Source: Niallia sp. XMNu-256
GTDB lineage: Bacteria; Bacillota; Bacilli; Bacillales; Cytobacillaceae
DNA length: 64,000 nucleotides
Direction of reading: 5' to 3'
NCBI RefSeq assembly: GCF_036670015.1
Contig: NZ_CP137636.1
Coordinates: 3,512,501-3,576,500 of the forward strand
The translations under genes and the position numbers were made by a program. Positions 24,528 to 33,284 of this stretch are shown here, piece after piece. Within the stretch, counting starts at the first letter, position 1, and every line of letters begins with the position of its first letter. The notes below the pieces were generated by a model. That model had not been told where the DNA came from. It did not search any database and saw only the letters and a list, made by a program, of their open reading frames with translations.

Positions 24528-26005
24528 TTTCCCCCCGTTGCAAAGGTCATAATTTTTTCTTGTGTTGCTTCTTCTTTCATTAATTCACCCGTTATTTTTC
24601 CTTCGTGAACAACCAAAATTCGATCACTCATCCCAAGAATTTCAGGAAGGTCGGAAGAAATCATCACAATCGCTAACCCACGTTCGGTAAGCTCATTCAT
24701 GAGATTATAAATTTCCCGTTTGGCACCAACATCAATCCCTCTTGTCGGTTCATCCATAATCAGCACTCTTGGTCCCGTGCCAATCCATTTCGCGATAACT
24801 ACCTTTTGTTGGTTACCACCAGAAAGATTCCCAGCCGCTTGTTCACCAGACTCTGTTTTGATTTTCAAACGCTCAATCATTTGAGCGACAAATTGTTTTT
24901 CATCCTCTGTTTTAATAATGCCTTTTGGGGCAAAGCTATCTAGGTTTGGAAGGGCCATATTTTCACGAATGGAGAAATCAAGCACAAGTCCTTCATCTTT
25001 TCGGTCTTCCGTAATAAAAGCAAGGCCATGTTTGACAGCGTCAGCTGGATTTGAAATACTAACAGGCTTTCCCTTTATTTTGATTTCGCCACGCTCATGG
25101 GGATCCATCCCAAAGATCGAACGCATAATTTCTGTTCGTCCAGCCCCCATCAGACCTGAAACCCCGAGGATTTCCCCTTCTTTTACAGAAAAAGTAATAT
25201 CCTGAAATCCACCTTTTTGCGTCAAACCCTTTACTTCCAAGACCGTTTCACCCAATGTTTGTTGGCGCTCAGGATACCTGTCTGAAAGTTCTCGACCGAC
25301 CATTTGCTTCACAATCTCTTCAAAATTGGTCTGTTTGATTTCTGATGTGGCAACAGAGACACCATCACGCATAACGGTGATCCGATCGCAAATTTCAAAG
25401 ATTTCTTCCATTCTGTGCGAGATATACACAATCGAAACCCCATTTGCTGTTAGCTCTTTCATAATTTTAAACAGTTTTTCAATTTCCCGATCGGTTAAGG
25501 CGGAGGTCGGTTCATCCATAATAATGACTTTGGCATCCATCATCAGGGCTTTTGCAATTTCAATCATCTGCTGTTCACCCACTGAGCAAGCCCCAGCTTC
25601 CTTATCAAGCGGGATCGAGATATCCAACCGTTTAAAAATAGCTTCCGCTTGTTTTTTCATTTCCTTCTGATTTAATTTACCGAAGGAATTGGTAATTTCT
25701 TTGCCGATAAATAGATTTTGTAGGATCGTCATTTGTGGCCAAATATTAAGTTCCTGTCGGATAAAGGCAAGTCCCGCTTTCTCAGCTTCCTTTGAATCTT
25801 TAAAAAGGGTTTCCTTTCCATCGATCGTGATGGTCCCTTGATCCAGAGGAAAAAGCCCAGTTAAGATATTCATGAGCGTGGATTTTCCTGCCCCATTTTC
25901 ACCCATCAGTGCATGAATTTCACCAGGTTCAAGAGTGAAGTCCACCCCTTGCAATACTTTATTTGTGCCAAATGCCTTATGAATCGTTTCCATGACAATT
26001 CTCAT
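24524..26005 (-). CDS. rbsA: Ribose ABC transporter ATP-binding protein
   Basis: A 493-aa protein with two ABC cassettes. Walker A GENGAGKST is at 35-43, the first signature is SVGEQQ and the second SGGNQQ; the second cassette has the degenerate Walker A (GLMGAGRTE) usual for sugar ATPases. The ATG at 26005 is chosen because AGAGGTGA lies 6 bases upstream and contains the GTG of the longer reading. Length then equals B. subtilis RbsA. It overlaps rbsC by 4 bases. Confidence 0.94.
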   Translation of the reverse strand: MRIVMETIHKAFGTNKVLQGVDFTLEPGEIHALMGENGAGKSTLMNILTGLFPLDQGTITIDGKETLFKDSKEAEKAGLAFIRQELNIWPQMTILQNLFIGKEITNSFGKLNQKEMKKQAEAIFKRLDISIPLDKEAGACSVGEQQMIEIAKALMMDAKVIIMDEPTSALTDREIEKLFKIMKELTANGVSIVYISHRMEEIFEICDRITVMRDGVSVATSEIKQTNFEEIVKQMVGRELSDRYPERQQTLGETVLEVKGLTQKGGFQDITFSVKEGEILGVSGLMGAGRTEIMRSIFGMDPHERGEIKIKGKPVSISNPADAVKHGLAFITEDRKDEGLVLDFSIRENMALPNLDSFAPKGIIKTEDEKQFVAQMIERLKIKTESGEQAAGNLSGGNQQKVVIAKWIGTGPRVLIMDEPTRGIDVGAKREIYNLMNELTERGLAIVMISSDLPEILGMSDRILVVHEGKITGELMKEEATQEKIMTFATGGK

Positions 26006-26023
26006 GATTTTCACCTCTTTTAT

Positions 26024-26416
26024 TTAGAAAAAGACATTCGCTTGTAAAATGCAGTTCGAATAGGGAGTCGTTTCACCTGTACGAATAATCGCTTTCGCAT
26101 TTGCCGTCAGCTTTTTAAAATCCTCGTGGGACAAAAATTGGATATCTTGAGTGAAACGTGTTTTCATAAATTCGTATTGTTCCAGATTCTGTTCTTTAAT
26201 TTCAGTCGCAAGATAAATTTTTTCAATATGCATATCATCTGCGACTACCTCCGTGACTTCTTGAAAAGACGGAGTGCCTGGTTTAAGAGCAAGATCAATT
26301 TTCATGACACCTTTCGGAACCGGCAGGCCTGCATCGCCAATTACGATTAAATCCGTATGCCCCAAATCAGCTAGTACCTTTGAAATCTCACTATTTAACA
26401 CACCATGTTTCTTCAT
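26024..26416 (-). CDS. rbsD: D-ribose pyranase
   Basis: A 130-aa protein beginning [20 protein letters not shown], the usual RbsD N-terminus with the catalytic His of HTD (residue 20). [13 protein letters not shown] ends the protein as in the family. It interconverts the pyranose and furanose forms of ribose before phosphorylation. It lies 3 bp after rbsK and 18 bp before rbsA. Confidence 0.93.
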   Translation of the reverse strand: MKKHGVLNSEISKVLADLGHTDLIVIGDAGLPVPKGVMKIDLALKPGTPSFQEVTEVVADDMHIEKIYLATEIKEQNLEQYEFMKTRFTQDIQFLSHEDFKKLTANAKAIIRTGETTPYSNCILQANVFF

Positions 26417-26419
26417 ATC

Positions 26420-27298
26420 TTACAAACTCCCTTCAACCTCAGCGCGCGTAGGCATCCCACCTTGTGCACCAAATTTCGTAATGGAAAGGGAAGCTGCCCG
26501 GTTCGCAAATTGGATGGCTTCTGACATGTCTCTTCCTTCTGCCACCGCAACGGCAAAGGCAGCGTTAAAGGTATCGCCTGCACCTGTTGTATCGACCGCT
26601 TCAACTACATAGGCAGGAACGACCACTTCCGTTGATCCATTATGGTAGCGAACCCCGTTCTTTCCTTCCGTTATGATGAGTCGATTTGGATATTTGGCAA
26701 GCACCTTGGAACGAGATTCCCCTTCAAAAAGAACCGTAAACTCATGCTCATTTGGCGTAATATAGGTAGCATACTCGAGCACTTGTGCGCTTATTTTTCT
26801 TGCCGGTGCTGGATTTAGAAGCAACTTTTTACCTAAGCGATGACAAAGCTCTGCGACATATTCAACTGTGTCCTCTGGTGTTTCATGTTGAATCAGGATG
26901 ATATCAGCTTGTTGTAAAACATCTTCTGCACCTTTGATATAATCAGGTGTTACTTCATCATTCGCTCCTTTAACAACAATAATACTGTTGTCGCCTTCAG
27001 CTAGAGTGATATGTGCCGTCCCAGTAGCTTGGTGTGTAACCGGTTCCACATTCGTTACAGAAACACGATTATTTTTTAAATTGTCTAAGACCTCTGTTCC
27101 AAATGCATCGTCCCCAACACGACCAATCATTGCGACATCGGCACCAAGCCTTGCAGCCGCAACTGCTTGATTGGCACCTTTTCCACCTGGGACTGTATGA
27201 AAGCTGTCCCCCATTAATGTTTCACCTGCTAAAGGTCTTTTATTAGCAGTAACAACTAAATCCATTGAAATACTGCCAATGACAGCGACTTTTACCAT
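26420..27298 (-). CDS. rbsK: Ribokinase
   Basis: A 292-aa PfkB-family kinase. PGGKGANQAVAAARLG near 37-52 is the ribose-binding signature and DTTGAGDTFNAAF near 250 holds the catalytic Asp. It converts ribose to ribose-5-phosphate. The ATG at 27298 lies 1 bp after the rbsR stop, with AAAGGATGATG upstream; the ATGs at 27310 and 27307 sit inside that site. The length fits B. subtilis RbsK. Confidence 0.93.
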   Translation of the reverse strand: MVKVAVIGSISMDLVVTANKRPLAGETLMGDSFHTVPGGKGANQAVAAARLGADVAMIGRVGDDAFGTEVLDNLKNNRVSVTNVEPVTHQATGTAHITLAEGDNSIIVVKGANDEVTPDYIKGAEDVLQQADIILIQHETPEDTVEYVAELCHRLGKKLLLNPAPARKISAQVLEYATYITPNEHEFTVLFEGESRSKVLAKYPNRLIITEGKNGVRYHNGSTEVVVPAYVVEAVDTTGAGDTFNAAFAVAVAEGRDMSEAIQFANRAASLSITKFGAQGGMPTRAEVEGSL

Positions 27299-27299
27299 C

Positions 27300-28280
27300 T
27301 TAATCATCATCCTTTCTCGTTGAATCTCGTTCGATAAACTCCACAGGAAATTTATAATGTAAATGAGTTATTGGCTCTTGATTGATTTGCCCGATCAGCA
27401 TTTCCGCTGCCTTCATTCCCATCTCATAGGCAGGTTGATGAATGGTTGATAAACCCGGGTAGACAATTCCGCTAATTGAGATATTATCAAAACCAATGAT
27501 TTGAATGTCCTCCGGAACACGGCGTCCTTGACGTAAGGCTTCATTTAAGACCGCAATCGCCACAGCATCATTACAGGCAAGGACGGAATCAGAATGTGGA
27601 AATCTTTTAAACAATTCGATCGCCGTTTGTTCACCGTCTTGAAAAGATAATTTCGAGTCAATCATATTTACTGTAATATTCTCTTGTTGTAATATTTCAA
27701 AAGCTGCCTGAAAGCGTTCTTGAACAGGCTTTATCGTTTCAGGTCCTTTAATGATGGTTACTTCTTTGCAGCCTCGTTCGAGAATCTTCTCAGCTTGAAG
27801 TCTCCCACCTTGAATTTGGTCCGCAAACACCGCAGGAAAGTCCTCATTAATTCGGTCAAGTAAGACAATCGGGATCTTTGCTTTCTGGACTCTTTTGAGA
27901 TCAATTTCATTTGTTGATAGAATCAAACCGACAACATTATTTTGTAAAAACGTTTCGAAATAATCATTTTTCTTCTCTTCTTTATCATCACTGTTTCCAA
28001 TAATGATATGGTATCCTTCTTGATAAAAGAAATCTTCTATCCCTCGTGCAAGGGCTGGAAAAAACGGGTTAGCGATATCTGGGAGAATCAATCCAATTAA
28101 TTTGGATTTCCTCTTAAACAATGAACGCGCAACCTCGTTTGGTTTATAATTCAATGAGTGTATTGCATTGTTGACCACTTTTCTCGTGTCTTCGTGAACG
28201 TATCCCTTATTGTTAATCACTCTGGATACTGTTGCCACCGAAACACCAGCAGCTTTTGCAACATCACGTATTGTTGTCAT
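27300..28280 (-). CDS. rbsR: LacI-family repressor of the ribose operon
   Basis: A 326-aa regulator. The N-terminal helix-turn-helix reads TTIRDVAKAAGVSVATVSRV, followed by the hinge helix (EVARSLFKRKS) and a periplasmic-binding-like sensor domain. It is the first gene of rbsRKDACB and should repress its own operon, with ribose as inducer in relatives. A perfect 14-bp palindrome lies 15 bp upstream of its start. CACCACCTGT leaves GGTGGTG as the ribosome binding site. Confidence 0.92.
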   Translation of the reverse strand: MTTIRDVAKAAGVSVATVSRVINNKGYVHEDTRKVVNNAIHSLNYKPNEVARSLFKRKSKLIGLILPDIANPFFPALARGIEDFFYQEGYHIIIGNSDDKEEKKNDYFETFLQNNVVGLILSTNEIDLKRVQKAKIPIVLLDRINEDFPAVFADQIQGGRLQAEKILERGCKEVTIIKGPETIKPVQERFQAAFEILQQENITVNMIDSKLSFQDGEQTAIELFKRFPHSDSVLACNDAVAIAVLNEALRQGRRVPEDIQIIGFDNISISGIVYPGLSTIHQPAYEMGMKAAEMLIGQINQEPITHLHYKFPVEFIERDSTRKDDD

Positions 28281-28295
28281 TAAGTATTCACCACC

Positions 28296-28309
28296 TGTAA
28301 CCGGTTACA
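28296..28309. promoter_or_regulatory. RbsR operator / CcpA cre site
   Basis: TGTAACCGGTTACA is a perfect palindrome and matches the cre consensus TGWAANCGNTNWCA at every position. It starts 3 bp after the -10 box, so a bound LacI-family protein would block the start site. RbsR, CcpA or both could bind. Confidence 0.8.
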
Positions 28310-28312
28310 TAT

Positions 28313-28341
28313 AGAATAAATCCTTTTGTCGAATTTTGCAA
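28313..28341 (-). promoter_or_regulatory. SigA promoter of the ribose operon
   Basis: Minus strand TTGCAA (28336-28341), 17 bp, TATTCT (28313-28318). The operator lies directly downstream. Confidence 0.65.
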
Positions 28342-28603
28342 GAGGGAGTTGTTTGAAGCTTTATCTATATTATGATCCTTTAATATATGACTTAATGACA
28401 AGTTTTCCATCCCAATCATGTTGTGGCTTTTGACAACCTTAGTAGAGATTTTGTCCAAGTACCCTTTTCTTGCATTGGTACTCTTTTCATGATTAGGTAC
28501 TACTTTTGATAGCAATTTGAGCCACCTATAGTTCGCTTACTTTTATTACATTGTGCTTTAGCTAGCCTTTTAAACAAGAGCATCGAACATGAGCGCAAAA
28601 TTA
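28342..28603. other. Intergenic region between the ribose promoter and the tryptophanase terminator
   Basis: About 260 bp. A 75-aa minus-strand reading crosses it and the rbs operator; it has no ribosome binding site and I do not accept it. Nothing else recognised. Confidence 0.4.
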
Positions 28604-28640
28604 AAGGATGAATAGCACTTAACGCCATTCATCCTTTTTA
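28604..28640. terminator. Terminator downstream of the tryptophanase-like gene
   Basis: AAAGGATGAAT pairs with ATTCATCCTTT around 13 bases, with T-rich flank TTTTT on the plus side and AATTTTGC on the minus side. Confidence 0.75.
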
Positions 28641-28656
28641 TCATTATCTATGAATC

Positions 28657-30105
28657 CTATAAACTATCCCCAAAATCTTCTCTAAATTTAGCAACTAATT
28701 CTTGCTGCCATTGGGAGGTTGTCGTTAATTTTCCAAAGAAGAAACGTAATACACTTGGTTCTTCAACAAATTTAAGCCCGCCGATTAATTTACGGTTTTC
28801 ATATAACCAGGCAATGCGATCAACGACATAATTTATTTGAGATAAAGTATACACGCGTCTCGGTAAAGCCATACGAACTAATTCCATATGAGATAATGTT
28901 TCGTTTCCATTTTCATCGCGCTGTTCGGACATCGTTCCTCTTTCCATCCCACGTGCACCACTTATTATATAAATCGCTGCTGCAAGCGCACCTGCAGGAT
29001 ATTCTGATTGTGGAATGTGGTCAACAAACTCCATTGCATTGATATGACAGCCTAGTCCACCTGCAGGTGTTACGACAGGCACACCTTTCTTCATGAGTTC
29101 ATTTGACATGTATTCAATAAACTGCGGCCCCTGATTAATCATTTCCTCATCCATCGTTTCTTCAAGACCAACAGCCATGGCTTCCATCTCGCGGACAGAC
29201 ATTCCACCATATGTTAAAAACCCTTCATAAAGTGTGACGTATTCACGCATTTTCATATAAACATCTTTACTGTTTGTACAAATTCCGCCGCCTCTCGCAC
29301 AACCAAGTTTGCGGGCAGAGAAGTAGATAATATCGCATAAATCAGCAATTTCACGTGTAATTTCACGGATACTCTTATTTTGATAAGTTTCTTCTCTTGT
29401 TTTAATAAAATGAAGATTGTCTGCTAATAAACTAGCATCCAGCACTAAAAGGATTCCATATTCATCACATACTTTGCGAACTTCGTGCAGATTTTGAAGG
29501 GAATGTGGCTGACCGCCAATCAGATTCGTTCCTGCCTCCATACGGACAAATGGAATGTTCTCCACGCCATTTGTTTCAATTACATCTCTTAATTTAGCAA
29601 TATCCATATTTCCTTTAAAAGGATCATCACTAGTAATTTTCAAAGCCTCGTCTTTAAATACTTCCTCTACTCGACCACCGTTTACAACAATATGTGATTT
29701 CGTTGTAGTGAAATGATAGTTCATTGGAACAACAGAACCTTGTTTGACATACGTTTTTGAAATAATATTTTCACACGCTCTACCTTGGTGAGCAGGAAGA
29801 AAATATTCCTTTCCAAAAATCTCTTGGATCTTACTTTCCAATTTTGTAAAAGTAGTGGAGCCTGCATAACTGTCATCGGCTTCGAGCATGGCTGCTTGTT
29901 GTTTATCACTCATGGCGTTAACACCACTATCTGTCAGCATATCCATGAAAACATCTTTATTTTTTAATAGAAACGTATTATAACCCGCTTCTTCCATTGC
30001 CTCTACCCTTTGTTCAATTGGCGGCAAGTTTAATTTTTGGACAATCCTTACTTTATGCATTTCTAGCGGTACTTCATTCCCGTAATAAAATTTAATCTTA
30101 CTCAT
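28657..30105 (-). CDS. Tryptophanase / tyrosine phenol-lyase family enzyme, divergent
   Basis: A 482-aa fold-type I PLP enzyme of the beta-eliminating lyase family. GYNTFLLKNKDVFMDMLTDS at 41-60 and the GGQP stretch at 197-200 align with tryptophanase and tyrosine phenol-lyase. The Schiff-base lysine fits K266 (SARK). It departs at sites usually fixed. The motif D-S/A-A/T-R at the PLP ring is DASL at 223-226, so the Arg is Leu. The Lys-Lys-Asp of the active-site loop is Arg-Lys-Leu. Substrate is therefore uncertain. GGAGAGA precedes the ATG. It is monocistronic, with no tnaC-like leader peptide seen. Confidence 0.8.
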   Translation of the reverse strand: MSKIKFYYGNEVPLEMHKVRIVQKLNLPPIEQRVEAMEEAGYNTFLLKNKDVFMDMLTDSGVNAMSDKQQAAMLEADDSYAGSTTFTKLESKIQEIFGKEYFLPAHQGRACENIISKTYVKQGSVVPMNYHFTTTKSHIVVNGGRVEEVFKDEALKITSDDPFKGNMDIAKLRDVIETNGVENIPFVRMEAGTNLIGGQPHSLQNLHEVRKVCDEYGILLVLDASLLADNLHFIKTREETYQNKSIREITREIADLCDIIYFSARKLGCARGGGICTNSKDVYMKMREYVTLYEGFLTYGGMSVREMEAMAVGLEETMDEEMINQGPQFIEYMSNELMKKGVPVVTPAGGLGCHINAMEFVDHIPQSEYPAGALAAAIYIISGARGMERGTMSEQRDENGNETLSHMELVRMALPRRVYTLSQINYVVDRIAWLYENRKLIGGLKFVEEPSVLRFFFGKLTTTSQWQQELVAKFREDFGDSL

Positions 30106-30237
30106 CGCTATGTCTCTCCGATCTATGTATTTTATACCTTATCGCGCTAAAGCGTTTTAGCTTAAAACTATTAAATAATATATTACTATAAATTATAAAT
30201 TTTTAAAAGAGTATTAGAGTAACTATTTCAAAAACCT

Positions 30238-30262
30238 TTCGGGGCGTCACTGTGACCCGGCG
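30238..30262. repeat. Intergenic TTCGGGGCGTCACTGTGACC motif, copy a
   Basis: First of four related copies in 4.6 kb (others at 33259, 34473 and 34849). The inner GTCACTGTGAC is a short palindrome. Confidence 0.6.
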
Positions 30263-30284
30263 CGGGGTGGTGATCCGATGTAAT

Positions 30285-30339
30285 CTTGACAGGTTCTTGA
30301 CATTTCTTAATAAAGTTCTGGAAATTGGTTCGGTATGAT
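30285..30339 (+). promoter_or_regulatory. Direct-repeat operator and -10 box of the Met/His-rich protein gene
   Basis: CTTGACA (30285-30291), CTTGACA (30296-30302) and CTTAATA (30306-30312) are direct repeats at steps of 11 and 10 bases, the usual layout for OmpR-type regulators. TATGAT at 30334-30339 is a likely -10 with no good -35, which suits an activated promoter. The regulator encoded 0.7 kb downstream is the natural candidate. Confidence 0.45.
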
Positions 30340-30383
30340 AAGGGTGTAAATAGATAAGACAACCTTATTAGGAGATGAAGAAT

Positions 30384-30953
30384 ATGAAATGGAATACAAT
30401 TTTAGTAGCTGGAGCTTTAGTTGGAACGTTTGCATTAGGTGCTATGTTCTCTCCGATCGTTCAATCAGATGCAAGTGTTGACGAAAGAGTTGGGGCACCA
30501 GCAATGATGAGAACAGCGACTGACGAGAATGCTTCACAAGCATGGTCCAACCACCATGGATCAGGTCACATGATGGGAGATAACGGTGGAATGGGAATGG
30601 GCCACCATTTTAGTGGTTCCATGTCAACGATGATCGCTGAAGCCTTGAATCTCAGCGAAGAAGAGATACAGATTGCACGTAGTGAAGGGAAATCCATAGC
30701 AGATTTGGCAGAAGAAAAAGATATCTCACTCGATGAACTGAAGGCTAAAGTGTTGGAAGCTAGAAAAGCAGACCTTCAACAGCTTGTAAAGGATGGAGAC
30801 ATTACTCAAGAACAAATGGATAGAATGGTCGTTCATATGGAATCCATGGCGGCCTTTGCCCTCGAAAATAATGAATTTGGTCACGGACATATGAACGGTC
30901 GGGATGGAATGGGTAGCGGTCACCATATGAACCGTGGAAATATGCCATTCTAA
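30384..30953 (+). CDS. Exported Met/His-rich protein
   Basis: A 189-aa protein from the ATG at 30384, which has AGGAGATG nine bases before it; the upstream ATG at 30375 is inside that site. A signal peptide or anchor (LVAGALVGTFALGAMFSPIV) is followed by a Met/His/Gly-rich stretch (HHGSGHMMGDNGGMGMGHHF), then a helical DUF2680-like part (LNLSEEEIQIARSEGKSIAD). The end is again His/Met-rich (GHGHMNGRDGMGSGHHMNRG). Such patches bind copper or silver ions in other proteins; that role is inferred. It precedes a two-component system. Confidence 0.75.
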   Translation: MKWNTILVAGALVGTFALGAMFSPIVQSDASVDERVGAPAMMRTATDENASQAWSNHHGSGHMMGDNGGMGMGHHFSGSMSTMIAEALNLSEEEIQIARSEGKSIADLAEEKDISLDELKAKVLEARKADLQQLVKDGDITQEQMDRMVVHMESMAAFALENNEFGHGHMNGRDGMGSGHHMNRGNMPF

Positions 30954-31047
30954 TAGCGATTAACCGCTCTGAGGTAAAACTTCAGAGCTATTTCTTATAG
31001 AGACGGAAGAATTGGTATAATAAGGAATAGACAAGGGGGTTATATCT

Positions 31048-31743
31048 TTGAGAAAAGTAATTGCCATTATTGACGATGAAGGTAAAATCCGTGATACAAT
31101 TCGGACCTATTTACAAAATGAAGGCTTTGATACGATAGAAGGCATTGATGGTTTCGCAGCCGTCCAGCTTGTGAAAAACAAAAGTGTGGACCTCATTTTA
31201 TTAGATGTGATGATGCCAATTATGGACGGGTTTCAAGCCCTACGTGAAATTCGATCCATTCATAGAAAAATGCCTGTAATTATGCTAACAGCTAAATCAG
31301 AGGAAATTGACAAACTGCTGGGACTTGAAATGGGGGCTGATGATTACATCACAAAACCGTTCAGCATGCGGGAGCTTGTAGCTAGAATTAAAACGGTTTT
31401 ACGTAGAAGTGAGCCTGATCCAACGGAAGAACCGGACGAATTGATGATTAGAGGACCCATTGAAATCAATTTTCATACATATGAAGTAAAGTTAAACGAC
31501 ACACTCCTTAATTTAACTCCGACAGAATATAAGATTCTCGTCACTCTTGCCCAGAAACCTGGTCGTGTGTACAGCCGCTTGCAACTAATGAATAGTGCAA
31601 TGGGTGAAGCTTTCGCGAATTATGAACGATCGATTGACACCCATGTTAGCAATTTAAGAAAAAAGATCGAAAAGGATCCAGCACATCCTGAATTCATCCA
31701 TACCGTTTATGGAATCGGTTATCGCTTCGGAGAAACAACATGA
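31048..31743 (+). CDS. OmpR-family response regulator
   Basis: A 231-aa regulator with a receiver domain (phospho-acceptor D53 in LLDVMMP, acidic pair D9-D10) and a C-terminal winged helix ending VSNLRKKIEKD and VYGIGYRFGE. Start is a TTG at 31048 with AAGGGGGT upstream. It overlaps the kinase gene by 4 bases (ATGA), so the two are a pair. Its likely targets include the direct repeats at 30285-30312. Confidence 0.9.
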   Translation: MRKVIAIIDDEGKIRDTIRTYLQNEGFDTIEGIDGFAAVQLVKNKSVDLILLDVMMPIMDGFQALREIRSIHRKMPVIMLTAKSEEIDKLLGLEMGADDYITKPFSMRELVARIKTVLRRSEPDPTEEPDELMIRGPIEINFHTYEVKLNDTLLNLTPTEYKILVTLAQKPGRVYSRLQLMNSAMGEAFANYERSIDTHVSNLRKKIEKDPAHPEFIHTVYGIGYRFGETT

Positions 31744-33131
31744 AACTTCAAACGAAGCTGACCATTACCTTCATTTCCATTGTTATATTAATGGGACTCA
31801 GTCAATCAATTTTTTTACAATCAAAAATACAGGATACCTTTCATAACTATCTTGATCGGCAAAATATCGGATACTTAGAGCGAATGAAACAAAGTCTAAC
31901 AGTTTATTATGAAGAAACAGGATCTTGGGAAAATGTTCAACAGCTATATTTCAATGAGTTCACTGGAAGTGGACATGGAATGATGCATGGTAGTCGCATG
32001 AATACGAACATGAACATGCATATGAGTAGCGCTGATCTTCTTCTCTTGGATCTAGATGGAACTGTGATTGCCGATACAACCGGCACAAGAATTGGTGAAT
32101 CGGGTATGAACGTTAAGTGGAAAAATTCGGATATAACGATTGATGGTAAAAAAGTGGGAACGCTTCTCCTTTATCAATCAGGGCTTCAAAGTCTTGAAAA
32201 GGAGTTCATTTTATCTTCCAATCTCGCCATTATCGGAAGCAGCATCCTTGCCGCTCTGATCGCGGTTCTCCTAAGTATATGGATTACTAGAAAAATAACG
32301 AAACCATTAAAAGAACTCACGCAGAGAACAAAGCAAATAACAGCTGGTGAAAAATGGAAGCCTGTTGCCATTCATTCAAAGGATGAATGGCAGGAACTTG
32401 GGGATGCTTTCAATGAAATGGCAGAGCAGCTTGCGAAAAACGAGGAAATTAGACAAGCACTTGTCGCTGATGTCGCACATGAACTTAGAACCCCACTGAC
32501 GATTTTGCTAGGAGAATTAGAGTCGATTCAAGAGGGAGTTATCCAACCTAATGAAGAAGTCATTCTGAACCTTACTGATGAGGTGTACCGCTTAAAACGG
32601 TTAGTGAATGACCTGCATCAGTTGAGTTTAGCGGAAGCTGGGAAACTTCCACTCAATAAACAGCCTGTGCAAATTCATGATCTGATTCAGCGTATATGTG
32701 GAAATTTCCAGTGGCTGGCAGATGAAAAGCAAATTACCCTTCACTATGATGGAATTCCTGAAGATGTTTGGATGGAGATCGATCCAGATCGGATCACACA
32801 AGTGGTTGTCAACCTCGTTGGGAATGCCCTTCGCCATACACCTGATCACGGATTCGTCGAATTAACGAGTTGTGAAAATGATGACTCATTTATTTTAAAG
32901 GTGTCCGATAGCGGGCCAGGGATTCCAGAGGATGCGCTTCCCTTCATTTTTGAGCGCTTTTACAAAGGGGATCCATCGAGGTCCCGTTCTGAAAGTGGGA
33001 CAGGGCTAGGTCTTTCCATTGCGAAAGGATTTGTTGAAGCACACGGCGGCTCGATTTCGGTTGAAAGTGAAATTCATAAGGGAACCACTTTTACGGTTCG
33101 TCTGCCCGTTAAAAAAAGAGCCCAACAGTAA
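31740..33131 (+). CDS. Sensor histidine kinase with Met/His-rich sensor loop
   Basis: A 463-aa membrane kinase. Hydrophobic segments at about 7-25 and 160-182 flank an extracytoplasmic domain of some 130 residues. Its segment 76-97 reads TGSGHGMMHGSRMNTNMNMH, much like the neighbour exported protein. HAMP (183-235), phospho-accepting H247 in VAHELRTP, and an ATPase part with NLVGNALRHTP and GTGLGLSIAKG follow. Metal sensing, probably Cu or Ag, is inferred from the Met/His loop. A terminator follows at 33134. Confidence 0.88.
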   Translation: MKLQTKLTITFISIVILMGLSQSIFLQSKIQDTFHNYLDRQNIGYLERMKQSLTVYYEETGSWENVQQLYFNEFTGSGHGMMHGSRMNTNMNMHMSSADLLLLDLDGTVIADTTGTRIGESGMNVKWKNSDITIDGKKVGTLLLYQSGLQSLEKEFILSSNLAIIGSSILAALIAVLLSIWITRKITKPLKELTQRTKQITAGEKWKPVAIHSKDEWQELGDAFNEMAEQLAKNEEIRQALVADVAHELRTPLTILLGELESIQEGVIQPNEEVILNLTDEVYRLKRLVNDLHQLSLAEAGKLPLNKQPVQIHDLIQRICGNFQWLADEKQITLHYDGIPEDVWMEIDPDRITQVVVNLVGNALRHTPDHGFVELTSCENDDSFILKVSDSGPGIPEDALPFIFERFYKGDPSRSRSESGTGLGLSIAKGFVEAHGGSISVESEIHKGTTFTVRLPVKKRAQQ

Positions 33132-33133
33132 CT

Positions 33134-33174
33134 AAAAGGATGGTCGGCAGCTATCGCCTCCCATCCTTTCTTTG
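33134..33174 (+). terminator. Terminator of the two-component operon
   Basis: AAAGGATGG pairs with CCATCCTTT, followed by CTTTG. It lies 4 bp after the kinase stop codon. Confidence 0.75.
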
Positions 33175-33229
33175 TTGAGTCAACTGCATATATATTTATT
33201 TTCCTTTTGAAACAATCCTTCGTGATAAA

Positions 33230-33278
33230 CGTGAAACATTCGCTGTGAAACAAGATTTTTCGGGGCGTCCCTGTGACG
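33230..33278. repeat. Intergenic AACATTCGCTGTGAAACA + TTCGGGGCGTC motif, copy b
   Basis: AACATTCGCTGTGAAACA (33236-33252) followed by TTCGGGGCGTCCCTGTGACG (33259-33278). The same two blocks recur together at 34826-34869. Confidence 0.6.
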
Positions 33279-33284
33279 ACTCCT

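Noticed and set aside
28288-28515. 75-aa minus-strand ORF upstream of rbsR
   Set aside because: It spans the rbs promoter and operator and lacks a ribosome binding site.
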